NCBI GenBank assembly: GCA_963765555.1 | Contig: CAVXWX010000008.1 | Location: forward strand, 62,001 to 126,000 | Direction: 5' to 3' | From: JL08 sp963765555 | Lineage (GTDB): Bacteria > Pseudomonadota > Alphaproteobacteria > Rhodobacterales > Rhodobacteraceae | Length of the DNA: 64,000 nt | Shown here: piece after piece, positions 8,222-17,433 of the stretch | Position numbering within the stretch: the stretch's first letter is position 1 | Layout of the letters: each line of letters opens with the position of its first letter | Notes under the pieces: model-generated | Told to the model about the DNA's origin: nothing | Database searches by the model: none | The model's input: only the letters and a program-made list of their open reading frames with translations | Translations under genes and position numbers: made by a program

Positions 8222-9711
8222 TGTCTGATCTGAACAAACTGGGTCTGGCCGCGGCACGTGATGCCCTGCGCGCCAAAGAGGTAACATCGGTCGAGTTGAC
8301 CCAAAGCCTGTCTGGATGCGATCGATGCCGCCGACGCGCTGAACGCCTTTGTCCACAAAACACCCGATCTGGCGCTGGAGCGCGCCCGCGCCGCCGATGC
8401 GCGTCTGGCCGCAGGGGATGCGCCGGATATGTGCGGCCTGCCGGTCGGCATCAAGGATCTGTTCTGCACCAAGGGCGTGCCGTCGCAGGCGGGCAGCCGG
8501 ATTTTGCAAGGCTTCCTGCCGGAATACGAATCCACCGTCAGCCAGAACCTGGCCGATGCGGGTGCGGTGATGCTGGGCAAGCTGAACATGGACGAATTCG
8601 CCATGGGCTCGTCCAACGAAACCAGCACCTATGGAAATGCGGTCAGCCCGTGGCGGCGGGGCAATGATGATGCGGCTCTGACACCGGGCGGCTCGTCCGG
8701 CGGGTCGGCGGCGGCTGTTGCGGCCGATCTGTGCCTTGCCGCGACCGGCACCGATACCGGCGGCTCGATCCGCCAGCCGGCGGCCTTTACCGGCACCGTC
8801 GGCATCAAACCGACCTATGGGCGCTGTTCGCGCTGGGGCATCGTGGCGTTTGCGTCCTCGCTGGATCAGGCGGGGCCGATGACCAAATCGGTGCGCGATG
8901 CGGCGATCATGCTGGGTGCGATGTGCGGGCATGACCCCAAAGACAGCACATCGGCCAATCTGCCGGTGCCCGATTTCGAAGCGGCCCTGACAGGCGACAT
9001 CAAGGGCAAGAAAATCGGTATTCCGAAAGAATACCGGATGGACGGGATGCCCGACGAAATCGAAACGCTGTGGGCCGACGGCATCGCCATGATGCGCGAT
9101 GCGGGGGCCGAGATCGTCGATATCACGCCTGCCGCATACGAAATACGCGCTGCCCGCCTATTACGTGATTGCCCCTGCCGAAGCGTCCAGCAATCTGGCG
9201 CGCTATGACGGGGTGCGTTATGGCCACCGCGCGACGCTGGCGCAGGGCGATGGCATCACCGAAATGTACGAAAAAACCCGCGCCGAAGGCTTTGGCCCCG
9301 AGGTGCAGCGCCGCGTCATGATCGGCACCTATGTGCTGTCGGCAGGGTTTTACGATGCCTATTACAACCGTGCCCGCCGCGTGCGCGCCCTGATCAAGCG
9401 CGATTTCGAAAACGTGTTTGCCGACGGGATCGACAGCTATCCTGACACCGGCCACCCCGTCTGCGGCGTTCGGTCTGGGCGAAATGGTCGATGCCGATCC
9501 GGTGCAGATGTATCTGAACGACGTGTTTACCGTGACGGTCAACCTTGCCGGATTGCCGGGCATTGCCGTGCCTACGGGTCTGAATGCCCAAGGCTTGCCG
9601 CTGGGCCTGCAACTGATCGGGCGCCCATGGGAAGAGGCTGATCTGCTCAATTCCGCGTATGCGCTGGAACGGGCAGCGGGCTTTGTGGCCAAACCTGCGA
9701 AATGGTGGTAA
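8221..9711 (+). CDS. gatA: Asp-tRNA(Asn)/Glu-tRNA(Gln) amidotransferase subunit A, three frameshifts
   Basis: Amidase-signature subunit that hydrolyses glutamine for GatCAB. The Gly/Ser-rich signature (GGSSGGSAAAV, about residues 159-169) and the catalytic Ser of TDTGGSIRQPA are present, as is the upstream catalytic Lys in GIKD. One extra base each near 8304, 9126 and 9434 splits the gene into four frame segments; removal gives an uninterrupted GatA of about 495 residues. All segments are well conserved, which argues against a decaying gene. It overlaps gatC by TAATG. Confidence 0.9.
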
Positions 9712-9757
9712 ATCGGGCATCAATCAGGTGAACACAGGTAGAAGCGGGGCAGTCGGA

Positions 9758-10459
9758 ATGCGTTCAATTCTTGCGGTGATCGTCGCGGCGACTGTGGCGG
9801 CGTGTTCGCCCCCTGTACCCGATAGCGGCCCCGCCTCACGCGAAGAACAGCGCGCGCGCGACGCGGCACTGGCCAATCCCGGCCTGCCATCACCCTATGC
9901 GATTTCCGAAGAATCCATTGCGCCGGCCCCTCTGGCCAGCGCGCAAACTTCGCCCAATTCGGATATTGCTGCGGAAACCACTGCAGCTTTGGCGGCGACA
10001 GCTGCCAATTCCGGCGTGCCGCCGGTCGAGGCAAGCCCGGCCAATCCGGCCCCCGTTATTCTAAGCAATCCGGGCATTTCCAGCGAAAACGATTTCGCGG
10101 CGGTCAGCGCCGAACAAACGATCGAGAGCGATGCCGCGCGGCTGGAACAAAACCGCGCGCAATATCAGGTGATCCAACCGACGGAATTGCCGTCGCGCAG
10201 CGCCAGCACCCAGCCCAATGTGGTGGCCTATGCGCTGCAAACCTCAAACCCGAAAGGCACACGGGTCTACAACCGGGCCGGTGCATCGCAATCCAAATTC
10301 CAGCGCAACTGCGCCAAATACGCCTCGCCCGATCTGGCACAGGTTGATTTCCTGAACGCTGGCGGCCCGCAGCGTGACCGCAAGGGGCTGGACCCTGACG
10401 GGGATGGCTATGCCTGCGGATGGGATCCGGCGCCGTTTCGGGCGGCGGTTGGCAACTGA
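9758..10459 (+). CDS. Putative lipoprotein with C-terminal excalibur-like domain
   Basis: The N-terminus has a hydrophobic core ending in the lipobox 'VAAC' (Cys16), followed by a long Ala/Pro/Ser-rich linker (to about residue 170). The C-terminal 50 residues contain 'NCAKY' and 'DPDGDGYACGWDP', resembling the excalibur calcium-binding domain (DxDxDGxxC with a paired Cys). Probably an envelope lipoprotein of unknown function. The 3' end overlaps the proposed amidase start by 40 bp. Confidence 0.75.
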   Translation: MRSILAVIVAATVAACSPPVPDSGPASREEQRARDAALANPGLPSPYAISEESIAPAPLASAQTSPNSDIAAETTAALAATAANSGVPPVEASPANPAPVILSNPGISSENDFAAVSAEQTIESDAARLEQNRAQYQVIQPTELPSRSASTQPNVVAYALQTSNPKGTRVYNRAGASQSKFQRNCAKYASPDLAQVDFLNAGGPQRDRKGLDPDGDGYACGWDPAPFRAAVGN

Positions 10460-11113
10460 CCCGCGCGCCTGATACGATCTGGCATCCGTCGCCGAATTTC
10501 GGCCCGCGCCGCGACGGGCTGCAACCTCGACCTGATCGTTCTGCATTACACCGCCATGCATAGTGCCGATGCCGCGATTGCGCGCCTATGTGATCCCGAT
10601 TGCGAAGTGTCCGCGCATTACCTGATCGGCGCAGACGGCAGCATTACCCAGATGGTCGACGAAGCCATGCGCGCCTGGCACGCCGGGGCCGGAGAGTGGC
10701 AGGGGCGGGGGGACATCAATTCACGCTCGATCGGGATCGAACTGGACAATGACGGGGCATCGCCTTTTACCGCTGCGCTGATGGACGCGCTTGAGAGGTT
10801 GTTGCCCGGTATTATGACGCGCTGGGCGATCCCGGCCAGTGGCATTATCGGCCATTCCGATATGGCCCCGGGGCGCAAGGCTGACCCCGGATGTAAATTC
10901 GATTGGCAGCGACTGGCCCGTCAGGGGCTGGCCGCGCCTGCGGGCACCAAGACCAGCCCGCCGGAAATGAACCTGTTTCGCAAAGCGGCGCAGCGGATCG
11001 GTTATGGCCCCGATATTTCCGATGATCTGTTGCTGGAAACCGTGCGTTTGCGGTTTCGCCCCGGCGCGGCGGGGCCGCTCTGTGCGGACGACATGCGCGT
11101 GGTGTCCGGCTGA
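10420..11113 (+). CDS. N-acetylmuramoyl-L-alanine amidase (AmpD family), frameshifted
   Basis: Cleaves the amide bond between N-acetylmuramic acid and L-alanine in peptidoglycan or its turnover products. Amidase_2 hallmarks: 'IWHPSPNFGPRR' at the N-terminus, the zinc His in 'LHYTAM', 'SAHYLI', the His of 'AWHAG' and 'GHSDMAPGRKADPG' with the second zinc ligand and catalytic region. No signal peptide, so a cytoplasmic, AmpD-like location is likely. One extra base near 10528 separates the first 36 codons from the rest. The ATG at 10420, inside the end of the upstream gene, is the nearest suitable start. Confidence 0.85.
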
Positions 11114-11201
11114 ATTGGGTGATGGGCGGTTGATTTCGTGGTCCGCCGCTCCAGTTTCCTTTGAAACCGGAACGGGCCCCAACACAAGGCGGACAGGACA
11201 G

Positions 11202-11706
11202 ATGAAGATTACAACCGCAGCAATGATTGGCATGCTTCTGGCCACGCCCGTCGCAGCAGACGTTGTCGTGCGCTTTGACGAAGGCGCGCCCACGGACAGG
11301 TTCACCTTTACCGCCCTTGATCAATGCCTGACCGGCCCGATCAAGCTGACTATCGATTTATCCGGTTCGCTGGCAGGTCTGATCTTTGATGTCACGCCGC
11401 AAGGGGCAGGTGTTCAGGTGTTTCAACCCTTTGTTCTTGTTGCCGGTGAAAACGTGCGTGTCGGCCGTGCCCGACGTGCGCGATGGCGACACGGTTCTGA
11501 CCATGGGATTAAAGCAATTGATCGCGGACCAGCCTGTGGCATTTACAATCGATGTGGACGACACCACCGGCGGACGGGAAATTACAGTGAACGGTGCGGA
11601 AATCAGCGGTGCCAAGGTGACGCTGACAACACATGATACGGAATATTCGGGTGTGTTTTCGGATCAGGCCAGCGCCCTGATCGAAACACCGGCCTGCACG
11701 TCCTGA
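11202..11706 (+). CDS. Secreted 'aggregation factor core'-type protein, frameshifted
   Basis: A signal peptide (MKITTAAMIGMLLATPVAA) precedes a beta-rich protein of about 165 residues that ends in a Cys pair region ('ACTS'). One extra base near 11457 breaks the frame within 'ENV(V)SAVPDV'. It resembles small periplasmic proteins of Rhodobacteraceae annotated 'aggregation factor core'; function unknown. It sits between the amidase and rnpB. Confidence 0.65.
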
Positions 11707-11759
11707 ATACTCGGACCCAACTGGGGATTGACCGGACGTGCATCACTGCCTAAGTGCGG

Positions 11760-12158
11760 TGCTGCGCGGAGGGCTGGATGGCCGCGGGCGGGGCAACCCG
11801 TCCGAGGAAAGTCCGGACTCCCTAAAGCAACGGTGCCGGGTAACGCCCGGGCGGGGCAACCCGACGGACAGCGCCACAGAAATGAAACCGCCTTGCTTGC
11901 AAGGTAAGGATGAAACGGTGGGGTAAGAGCCCACCGCACCGCTGGCAACAGGGGTGGCACGGCAAGCCCCACCGGGAGCAATGCCAAATAGGACCCTTGC
12001 GCGGGCTGGTCGGGCAACCGATACCGCCGCAGGCCGCTTTAGCCGGAAGGGTCGGGTTGGCAGCTAGAGGTGCCGTGGCAACACGGCATCAAGAGGAATG
12101 GTCATCCATCCGCGTTCGCGCGGGGGACAGAATCCGGCTTATAGGCTCTCCGCGCGTT
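11760..12158 (+). ncRNA. rnpB: RNase P RNA, bacterial class A
   Basis: The catalytic RNA of RNase P. The universal cores are present in order: GAGGAAAGTCCGGAC at about 11811, ACAGAAATG at about 11876, AGAGGAATGGTCATC at about 12092 and GACAGAATCCGGCTTA at about 12127. The P1 helix closes the molecule: GCGCGGAG at 11764-11771 pairs with CTCCGCGC at 12148-12155. A T-run (12157-12163) directly after P1 marks the 3' end. The ends are estimated from P1. Confidence 0.96.
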
Positions 12159-12289
12159 TTTTTCGGGGCTTTCGGCGGTTATGCGCACGGGCTATCACGT
12201 TTCAGGGTTGACTCGGACCCGCGCCTGCGTAAAACGCGGGCTTCATACGAATTTACCCGGTGGCAATGCCCCGGCGCAGGAGTGTTATC

Positions 12290-12457
12290 ATGGCGAAGCC
12301 AACCACAATCAAAATCCGCCTGAATTCGACTGCGGGCACAGGCCATTTTTATGTGACCAAGAAAAACGCACGCACAATGACCGAAAAGATGGCCGTGCGC
12401 AAATATGACCCCGTGGTCCGCAAGCACGTCGAATACAAAGAAGGCAAAATCAAATAA
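12290..12457 (+). CDS. rpmG: 50S ribosomal protein L33
   Basis: A 55-residue protein with the L33 hallmarks 'MAKPTTIKIRL', 'GTGHFYVTKKNART' and 'KYDPVVRKHVEYKEGKIK'. This is the Cys-free form common in alphaproteobacteria, so it does not bind zinc. A good factor-independent terminator follows. Confidence 0.96.
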   Translation: MAKPTTIKIRLNSTAGTGHFYVTKKNARTMTEKMAVRKYDPVVRKHVEYKEGKIK

Positions 12458-12485
12458 GCCTTTCCGAAAACCGGACAGTGTAGAC

Positions 12486-12518
12486 AAGGCCATGCAGGTA
12501 TCCTGCGTGGCCTTTTTG
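12486..12518 (+). terminator. Rho-independent terminator of rpmG
   Basis: AAGGCCATGCAGG pairs with CCTGCGTGGCCTT across a short loop (one mismatch), followed by a run of five T. Confidence 0.85.
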
Positions 12519-12535
12519 TTTGGGGGATGGAACCG

Positions 12536-13198
12536 TCAGTCGGCTTTACGGCGCAAAAGGCCAAGCCCGATCAGTGCGCCCGCCAAAAGCGGAAGGGTCG
12601 GTGAAACCGGGACCGGAACAATCGATTGGGTGTTGTCGCTGTCCAGGATCGAGAATTCGGCGAAGTATCCCCAAAAATCGCAATACCCGCTTGGTAGACC
12701 AATCTGATTGGGGCTCGCCTCAGAGCATGGGGATAAAAAATATGATCCGGCCTCGCCCTCATAGGCTGCAATGTCGTTGAACGTATCAAACCGGAACGCA
12801 GATGTCGGTGCGGTGCGAATGAACTCAACGTCAACGCGGCCTTGATCGTCCGGCCCGTTGCGCAGCGTGATGAAATCGCCGCAATCGGTCCATCCGGCAA
12901 TGTCGCACTCGGGGGCGGCATTGATGTCGTCGGGATCAAAGGAAACGCGGATGGAAACGCGGTCGCCATAGGTCAGGCCCGACCAGTATCCGCCATCATG
13001 GGTTGGATCGCCTTGCAGGCGAAAACCGCGCGGGTAACAGTCTTCTCCATAGTAACAGGTCGACCCGTCAGGCGTGCCCAACTCGTACACACCATCGTTT
13101 TCAAAGATGGCATCGACAGCGTAGCTGACCGTGGCTGACTGCGCGGGGATCGCACCCACACAAACCAGAACTGCCGGAGCGAGAAGAAGGTGCTTCAT
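12536..13198 (-). CDS. Exported protein with CTERM-like sorting tail
   Basis: A 220-residue protein with an N-terminal signal peptide (MKHLLLAPAVLVCVGAI...) and a C-terminal tripartite tail: 'VPVSPTLPLLAGAL', a hydrophobic helix and 'LLRRKAD'. The tail resembles VPLPA-CTERM/PEP-CTERM sorting signals, which place proteins at the cell surface through an exosortase. The body has several paired cysteines (for example 'STCYYGEDCYP') and Asp-rich stretches. I do not recognise its domain. Convergent with rpmG. Confidence 0.7.
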   Translation of the reverse strand: MKHLLLAPAVLVCVGAIPAQSATVSYAVDAIFENDGVYELGTPDGSTCYYGEDCYPRGFRLQGDPTHDGGYWSGLTYGDRVSIRVSFDPDDINAAPECDIAGWTDCGDFITLRNGPDDQGRVDVEFIRTAPTSAFRFDTFNDIAAYEGEAGSYFLSPCSEASPNQIGLPSGYCDFWGYFAEFSILDSDNTQSIVPVPVSPTLPLLAGALIGLGLLRRKAD

Positions 13199-13474
13199 GA
13201 ATGTGTCCAATCGTTTCAAATTGACCGCACTCAAGATGGTAACAGCAGATATTGTCACGCCGCATTTGATTTGAACGGGGGAAGATCTTCCGGCGACTTA
13301 TCGCACAAAGGTAGAAACCGATAAGCGGGCAATCGCCCAAGGCGTGCGCCTTTCCACAGGCGTTGCGCTGGTGTTTTGATGATTTGCCGCAGTCCGCCGG
13401 ATACGGGATGCACCCTTGCACAAAAAAGGGCCAGCGTTTCCGCCGGCCCTTTTCGGTTCAAAATGAACCTTGTG
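13199..13474. other. Intergenic region with bidirectional terminator
   Basis: About 275 bp upstream of the CTERM-like gene and downstream of the Bax1-I gene. It holds the probable promoter of the former and the hairpin at 13423-13454. No convincing gene. Confidence 0.6.
13423..13454. terminator. Terminator downstream of Bax1-I family gene
   Basis: AAAAGGGCCAGCG and CGCCGGCCCTTTT form a stem with one mismatch and A/T-rich flanks on both sides, typical of a bidirectional factor-independent terminator. It lies about 20 bp past the stop of the minus-strand gene. Confidence 0.8.
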
Positions 13475-14251
13475 TTATTCGCGGTTGCCGAACAGTTGCA
13501 GCAGCATCATGAACATGTTGATAAAGTTCAGATACAGGCTCAGCGCGCCCATGATGGCGGCTTTGCCCAGCCATTCGGTATCGCCGTGGGCCGCGTGGGC
13601 CACATATTCGGTCTTGATCCGCTGCGTGTCATAGGCTGTCAGACCCGCAAAGATCAGAACACCGATGGCGGAAATCGCATACATCATCGGGCCGGATTGC
13701 AGGAACAGGTTCACGATCGACGCGATGATCAGACCGATCACGCCCATGATCAGGAAGGTGCCCCAACCCGACAGGTCTTTCTTTGTGGTGTAGCCGTAAA
13801 GCGACAGACCGGCAAAGGCGATCGACGTGATCAGAAAGATTTGCGCGATCGAATATCCGGTGAACACCAGAAAGATCGAGCTGATCGAGACGCCCATAAC
13901 GGCGGCAAACGCATAAAACGTGGTTTGCGCTGTGGCTGCCGACATCTTGTTGATCATCGCGCTTAGCCCGAAAACAAAGGCCAGAGGGGCGAACATGACT
14001 ACCCATTTCAGCGGCGACAGGTAAAGGGCGGCGCCCAGCGATGTCAGGTATTGGTCGGGGCCGATCTGTGCGGCAGCGGCGCTTGGGTCGGCTGTTACAG
14101 CCAGACCGGAAATCGCCCATGCCGCAGCAAAGGTGATCAGCATGCCCACGGACATCGTGCCGTAGACCTTGTTCATATGCGCGCGCAGGCCCGCATCAAT
14201 ATCAGCGGCGACGGAACCGGCCGCTGTCCGGATTGTGTTCAGTTCAGCCAT
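13475..14251 (-). CDS. Bax inhibitor-1/YccA family membrane protein
   Basis: A 258-residue inner-membrane protein with seven hydrophobic helices and the BI-1 family C-terminus ('LYLNFINMFMMLLQLFGNRE'). In E. coli, YccA modulates FtsH proteolysis; other members act as pH-sensitive calcium leak channels. The ATG at 14251 (MAEL) is preferred over an upstream in-frame ATG because the extra 14 residues are unlike the family. Confidence 0.92.
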   Translation of the reverse strand: MAELNTIRTAAGSVAADIDAGLRAHMNKVYGTMSVGMLITFAAAWAISGLAVTADPSAAAAQIGPDQYLTSLGAALYLSPLKWVVMFAPLAFVFGLSAMINKMSAATAQTTFYAFAAVMGVSISSIFLVFTGYSIAQIFLITSIAFAGLSLYGYTTKKDLSGWGTFLIMGVIGLIIASIVNLFLQSGPMMYAISAIGVLIFAGLTAYDTQRIKTEYVAHAAHGDTEWLGKAAIMGALSLYLNFINMFMMLLQLFGNRE

Positions 14252-14410
14252 TTGGAACCTCCAAGTAAGACACATCAGCGGTGCCGGACACACTCCGACC
14301 GCATTGCTAAGCAGATATTGGGGGTATGGCGTGGTATTTCAAGCGTTTTCGGGGCCAAACCTGCGCAAAATTGTCAGAAAAGACCCACAACCGTTGCGAG
14401 AATGGTGCAC

Positions 14411-14430
14411 GGCGGGGGATTTCCCCCGCC
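14411..14430. terminator. GC-rich hairpin downstream of DUF1127 gene
   Basis: GGCGGGGGATTTCCCCCGCC forms a near-perfect stem 25 bp after the DUF1127 stop. No long T-run follows, so the termination strength is uncertain. Confidence 0.5.
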
Positions 14431-14454
14431 ATGGGCCGGAAAACATAAGGAAAC

Positions 14455-14676
14455 TCAGGCGCACCAGTTTGCCGGCGCATCCCAGATCGGGCGGCGGGCT
14501 TCGGCCTGTGCCTCTTTGCGGCTGATGCCGATGTCGTTCAGCGCATCAATGTCCAGATCGCGCAGAACCTGACGCTGACGCCATGTGTCATACATGCGAC
14601 GTGCGAAAGAGGTGTGGGCTGCGCGGGAAGAGCGGGCCAGTCCGGCGGGGCGGTGCAGTGCGTGAGAAAAGGTCAT
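14455..14676 (-). CDS. DUF1127 (YjiS-like) small protein
   Basis: A 73-residue Arg-rich protein with the DUF1127 pattern in its C-terminal half: 'LRDLDIDALNDIGISRKEAQ'. Members of this family take part in RNA-linked regulation of phosphate, nitrogen or carbon metabolism in alphaproteobacteria, possibly by binding RNA. The start MTFSHAL is chosen for the GGACAG 5-6 bp upstream. It is divergent from a LysR gene with a LysR-type palindrome between them, so control by that regulator is likely. Confidence 0.85.
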   Translation of the reverse strand: MTFSHALHRPAGLARSSRAAHTSFARRMYDTWRQRQVLRDLDIDALNDIGISRKEAQAEARRPIWDAPANWCA

Positions 14677-14720
14677 TTTCTCTGTCCTTTCATTCATTCG
14701 GAATGTTTCATCGGTGTTTC

Positions 14721-14735
14721 ATCAAATTACTTGAT
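14721..14735. promoter_or_regulatory. Candidate LysR-type operator
   Basis: ATCAAATTACTTGAT is a palindrome that fits the T-N11-A LysR box, located between the divergent DUF1127 and LysR genes. Confidence 0.5.
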
Positions 14736-14800
14736 CTATATGGAGTCCTGTGGTTCATTTTAAAAACGAATGTTTGTGACGGCATTGATCAAGGATTGTG

Positions 14801-15682
14801 ATGATGCGAAATCTGGATGTAACGACGCTGCGCTCTTTTGTGGCGGTGGCCGATACTGGCGGTGTAACGCGGGCGGCAGGGTTCCTGCATCTGACGCAAT
14901 CGGCCGTGTCGATGCAGCTTAAACGATTGGAAGAGATGCTGGGGCTGGACCTGCTGGACAGATCGGGGCGTACCGTGGCGCTGACCGCGTCAGGGGAACA
15001 GTTGCTGACCTATGCGCGCCGGATGGTGTCGCTCAATGACGAGGTGATCACCCGCCTGACAGATCAGGCCTTTGAAGGCGCGATCACCATCGGCGTGCCA
15101 CAGGATATTGTCTATCCGGCCATTCCCCGCGTGTTGCAGCAGTTCAACGTCGCATTTCCGCGCGTGCGGGTGCAACTTGTCACCACATACACCCGCAGCC
15201 TGAAGGAAGAATTCGCCAAGGGCGAACTTGACCTGATCCTGACCACCGAAAACGATGCCGTGGCCGAGGCGGAAACCATTGCCGAACGCCCCTTGCGCTG
15301 GATCGGGGCACCGGGCGGGTCAGCGTGGCGCCAGCGCCCCTTGCGTATTGCTTTCTGCCGCTACTGCACCTTCCGCCCCCGCGTGATCGAGGCATTGGAC
15401 GGCGCAGGCATCAACTGGGAAATGGCGGTCGATACGGAATCGGATCGCACCATCGAAGCAACCGTGACCGCCGATCTTGCGGTGCATTCGGTGATCGAGG
15501 GCACCGAACCCGGCCACCTGACGCAGATCGATCATGGCGGGGCTTTGCCCGATCTGCCGGTGCAAAAGATCAACCTTTACGGCGCGGACGAGCGCAAGGG
15601 CGAAGTGATCAACGCAATGGCCGATCTGCTGCGCCGTGCTTTTGCCCACGGCGAAGCCAACGCGAAACTGCGCGCGGTCTAA
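14801..15682 (+). CDS. LysR family transcriptional regulator
   Basis: About 293 residues. The N-terminal winged helix-turn-helix is clear (residues about 4-62: 'TLRSFVAVADTGGVTRAAG', 'LTQSAVSMQLKRLE'), followed by a substrate-binding effector domain. AAGGA lies 5 bp before the ATG at 14801; a GTG one codon upstream is less likely. The effector is unknown. It probably regulates the divergent DUF1127 gene and itself. Confidence 0.9.
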   Translation: MMRNLDVTTLRSFVAVADTGGVTRAAGFLHLTQSAVSMQLKRLEEMLGLDLLDRSGRTVALTASGEQLLTYARRMVSLNDEVITRLTDQAFEGAITIGVPQDIVYPAIPRVLQQFNVAFPRVRVQLVTTYTRSLKEEFAKGELDLILTTENDAVAEAETIAERPLRWIGAPGGSAWRQRPLRIAFCRYCTFRPRVIEALDGAGINWEMAVDTESDRTIEATVTADLAVHSVIEGTEPGHLTQIDHGGALPDLPVQKINLYGADERKGEVINAMADLLRRAFAHGEANAKLRAV

Positions 15683-15684
15683 CC

Positions 15685-16644
15685 CTAGATCGTGATCACG
15701 ACCTTGCCGGTCGATTTGCGTGTGCGCAAAAGCTCCATCCCGTCGGCCACCTGTTCCAACGGCAGGGTGTGGCTGATATGTGGTTTGATCCGGCCCTGAG
15801 CGTGCCAGTCCAGCAATTCGGTCAGGGATTCGATAATCACCTGCGGTTTGAACGCCATGTAGCCCCCCCAGTAGAACCCCAGAACCGAGATGTTTTTGAC
15901 CAGCAGATGGTTGGCCGGAATTTTGGGCACGCCGCCGCTGGCGAACCCGATGGTCAGTATCCGCGCTTCGGGTTTGCAGGCGCGGAAGGCCGCATCAAAC
16001 AGATCCCCGCCCACCGGATCATACACCACATCTGCCCCCCCAAGCGCCTTCACCTCGGCGCGCAGGTCGGCGGTGCTGGTATCGATCAGGTGATCGGCCC
16101 CTGCAGCCTGCGCAATGGCCAGTTTGTCTGCGCCGCGCGCACAGGCGATGACAGTGGCGCCCATCTGTTTGCCAATTTCAACCGCCGTCAGGCCCACGCC
16201 GCCCGCCGCGCCCAGCACCAAAAGCGTTTCGCCCGGTTGCAGGCGGGCGCGATACCCCAAGGCGACGTGGCTGGTGCCATAGGCGATCTGAAACGCCGCC
16301 GCGTCCTCGAACCCCATGCTGTCGGGCAGGGGCAGCAGACGGTCACCGTCATAACACCCGTGGTCTGCCAAACCGCCCTGACCGCCAAAAACCGCCACGC
16401 GATCACCGATTTTCACGCCGGTGGTGTCTGGCCCCAACGCCGAAACAACGCCGGAAACCTCCATGCCCAAGGTGAACGGGGCGGGGGGCGTATCCTGATA
16501 AGTGCCGCTTTGCATCAACAGGTCGGCAAAGTTCAGCCCACAGGCTTTGATGTCGATACGCACCTGTCCCACCCCCGGTTCGGGGACCGCAATATCGGTC
16601 AGTTGCGGGGGGTCGCCGATGGCGTTGATTGTATAGGCGCGCAT
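15685..16644 (-). CDS. NADPH:quinone oxidoreductase family (zinc-independent MDR)
   Basis: A 319-residue medium-chain dehydrogenase/reductase. The catalytic domain (about 1-120) has the 'GLNFADLLMQSGTYQ' pattern of quinone reductases and lacks zinc ligands. The Rossmann fold carries 'VLGAAGGVGLTAVE' (about 145-158) for NADPH. It may reduce quinones or act as an enoyl reductase; the substrate cannot be inferred. Convergent with the LysR gene, with stops 2 bp apart. Confidence 0.88.
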   Translation of the reverse strand: MRAYTINAIGDPPQLTDIAVPEPGVGQVRIDIKACGLNFADLLMQSGTYQDTPPAPFTLGMEVSGVVSALGPDTTGVKIGDRVAVFGGQGGLADHGCYDGDRLLPLPDSMGFEDAAAFQIAYGTSHVALGYRARLQPGETLLVLGAAGGVGLTAVEIGKQMGATVIACARGADKLAIAQAAGADHLIDTSTADLRAEVKALGGADVVYDPVGGDLFDAAFRACKPEARILTIGFASGGVPKIPANHLLVKNISVLGFYWGGYMAFKPQVIIESLTELLDWHAQGRIKPHISHTLPLEQVADGMELLRTRKSTGKVVITI

Positions 16645-16982
16645 GAAGTGAGTCCTTGATTTTTAGTGGTTTTCGGCGAAATCGGCCACAGAATGCCCGG
16701 TTTGGACACTGCGTTTCTGCAAAAAGATGCAAGGGTTAACAATGGCTAAAACAGTGGATTCGTGACATTATTCTCCTAAAGATTGAGTGTGGAAGCCCTC
16801 TGTTCTCCTATATCGGGTGTCAAACATCTTGATATGAATTTTAAACACCGTAGAATAGAAGGATGATGTGCGTAGGTGGGACGCCGTTTGTATTAAGTGT
16901 TCGTGGTTGGGACGACGAAACTCACACGCGTGAGGCCATCGCTTGTCAAGAAGTAGTGAGTAAATGAAAAGGGAGTAAATCA
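16645..16982. other. Intergenic region, no gene recognised
   Basis: About 340 bp, somewhat lower in GC than its flanks, between divergent genes. It should contain the promoters of the oxidoreductase and of the XRE regulator (AGGGAG 7 bp before its ATG). No structured RNA or coding frame could be supported. Confidence 0.6.
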
Positions 16983-17357
16983 ATGACACATCCAGTAGAC
17001 GTTCACGTCGGAAAACGGGTGCGCCATCGCCGGTGGTTGGTGGGGATGACACAACAACAACTTGCCGAACAGGTTGGGATCAAATTTCAGCAAATCCAGA
17101 AATACGAAACCGGGGCCAATCGCGTCAGCGCGTCGCGGCTTTGGGATATTGCCGATGCACTGGACGTGCCGGTCAGTTTCTTTTTCGAAGGTCTGGATGC
17201 GGAACATACGGCCACGGTGGAGGGGCTGGGTTCTATGCCAGCGGACCTGATGGGCGACAAGGAAGCCCTGGATCTGGTGCGGTCCTATTATGCGATCCCC
17301 GAAAACCAGCGCCGCCGCCTGTTTGAACTGGCGCGCGTTCTGAGCGACGTGGCCTGA
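16983..17357 (+). CDS. XRE family helix-turn-helix regulator
   Basis: A 124-residue regulator. The Cro/C1-type HTH spans about 10-65 ('TQQQLAEQVGIKFQQIQKYE'), and the C-terminal half is helical and acidic. This type is widespread in alphaproteobacteria in one or several copies and includes cell-cycle and nodulation-linked regulators; its targets here are unknown. It lies 76 bp upstream of hisN on the same strand. Confidence 0.9.
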   Translation: MTHPVDVHVGKRVRHRRWLVGMTQQQLAEQVGIKFQQIQKYETGANRVSASRLWDIADALDVPVSFFFEGLDAEHTATVEGLGSMPADLMGDKEALDLVRSYYAIPENQRRRLFELARVLSDVA

Positions 17358-17433
17358 CCACACCGCATTTCGGTACAATCAAACACATTGATCCGCCCTT
17401 GCATTCACGCAGGGGCGGTGTCAGATCGTGCGC

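Noticed and set aside
7058..8932. 624-codon minus-strand frame covering the UPF0173 gene
   Set aside because: Only the last 230 codons are the hydrolase, with a strong AGGAGG before its ATG; the rest is antisense to gatC and gatA.
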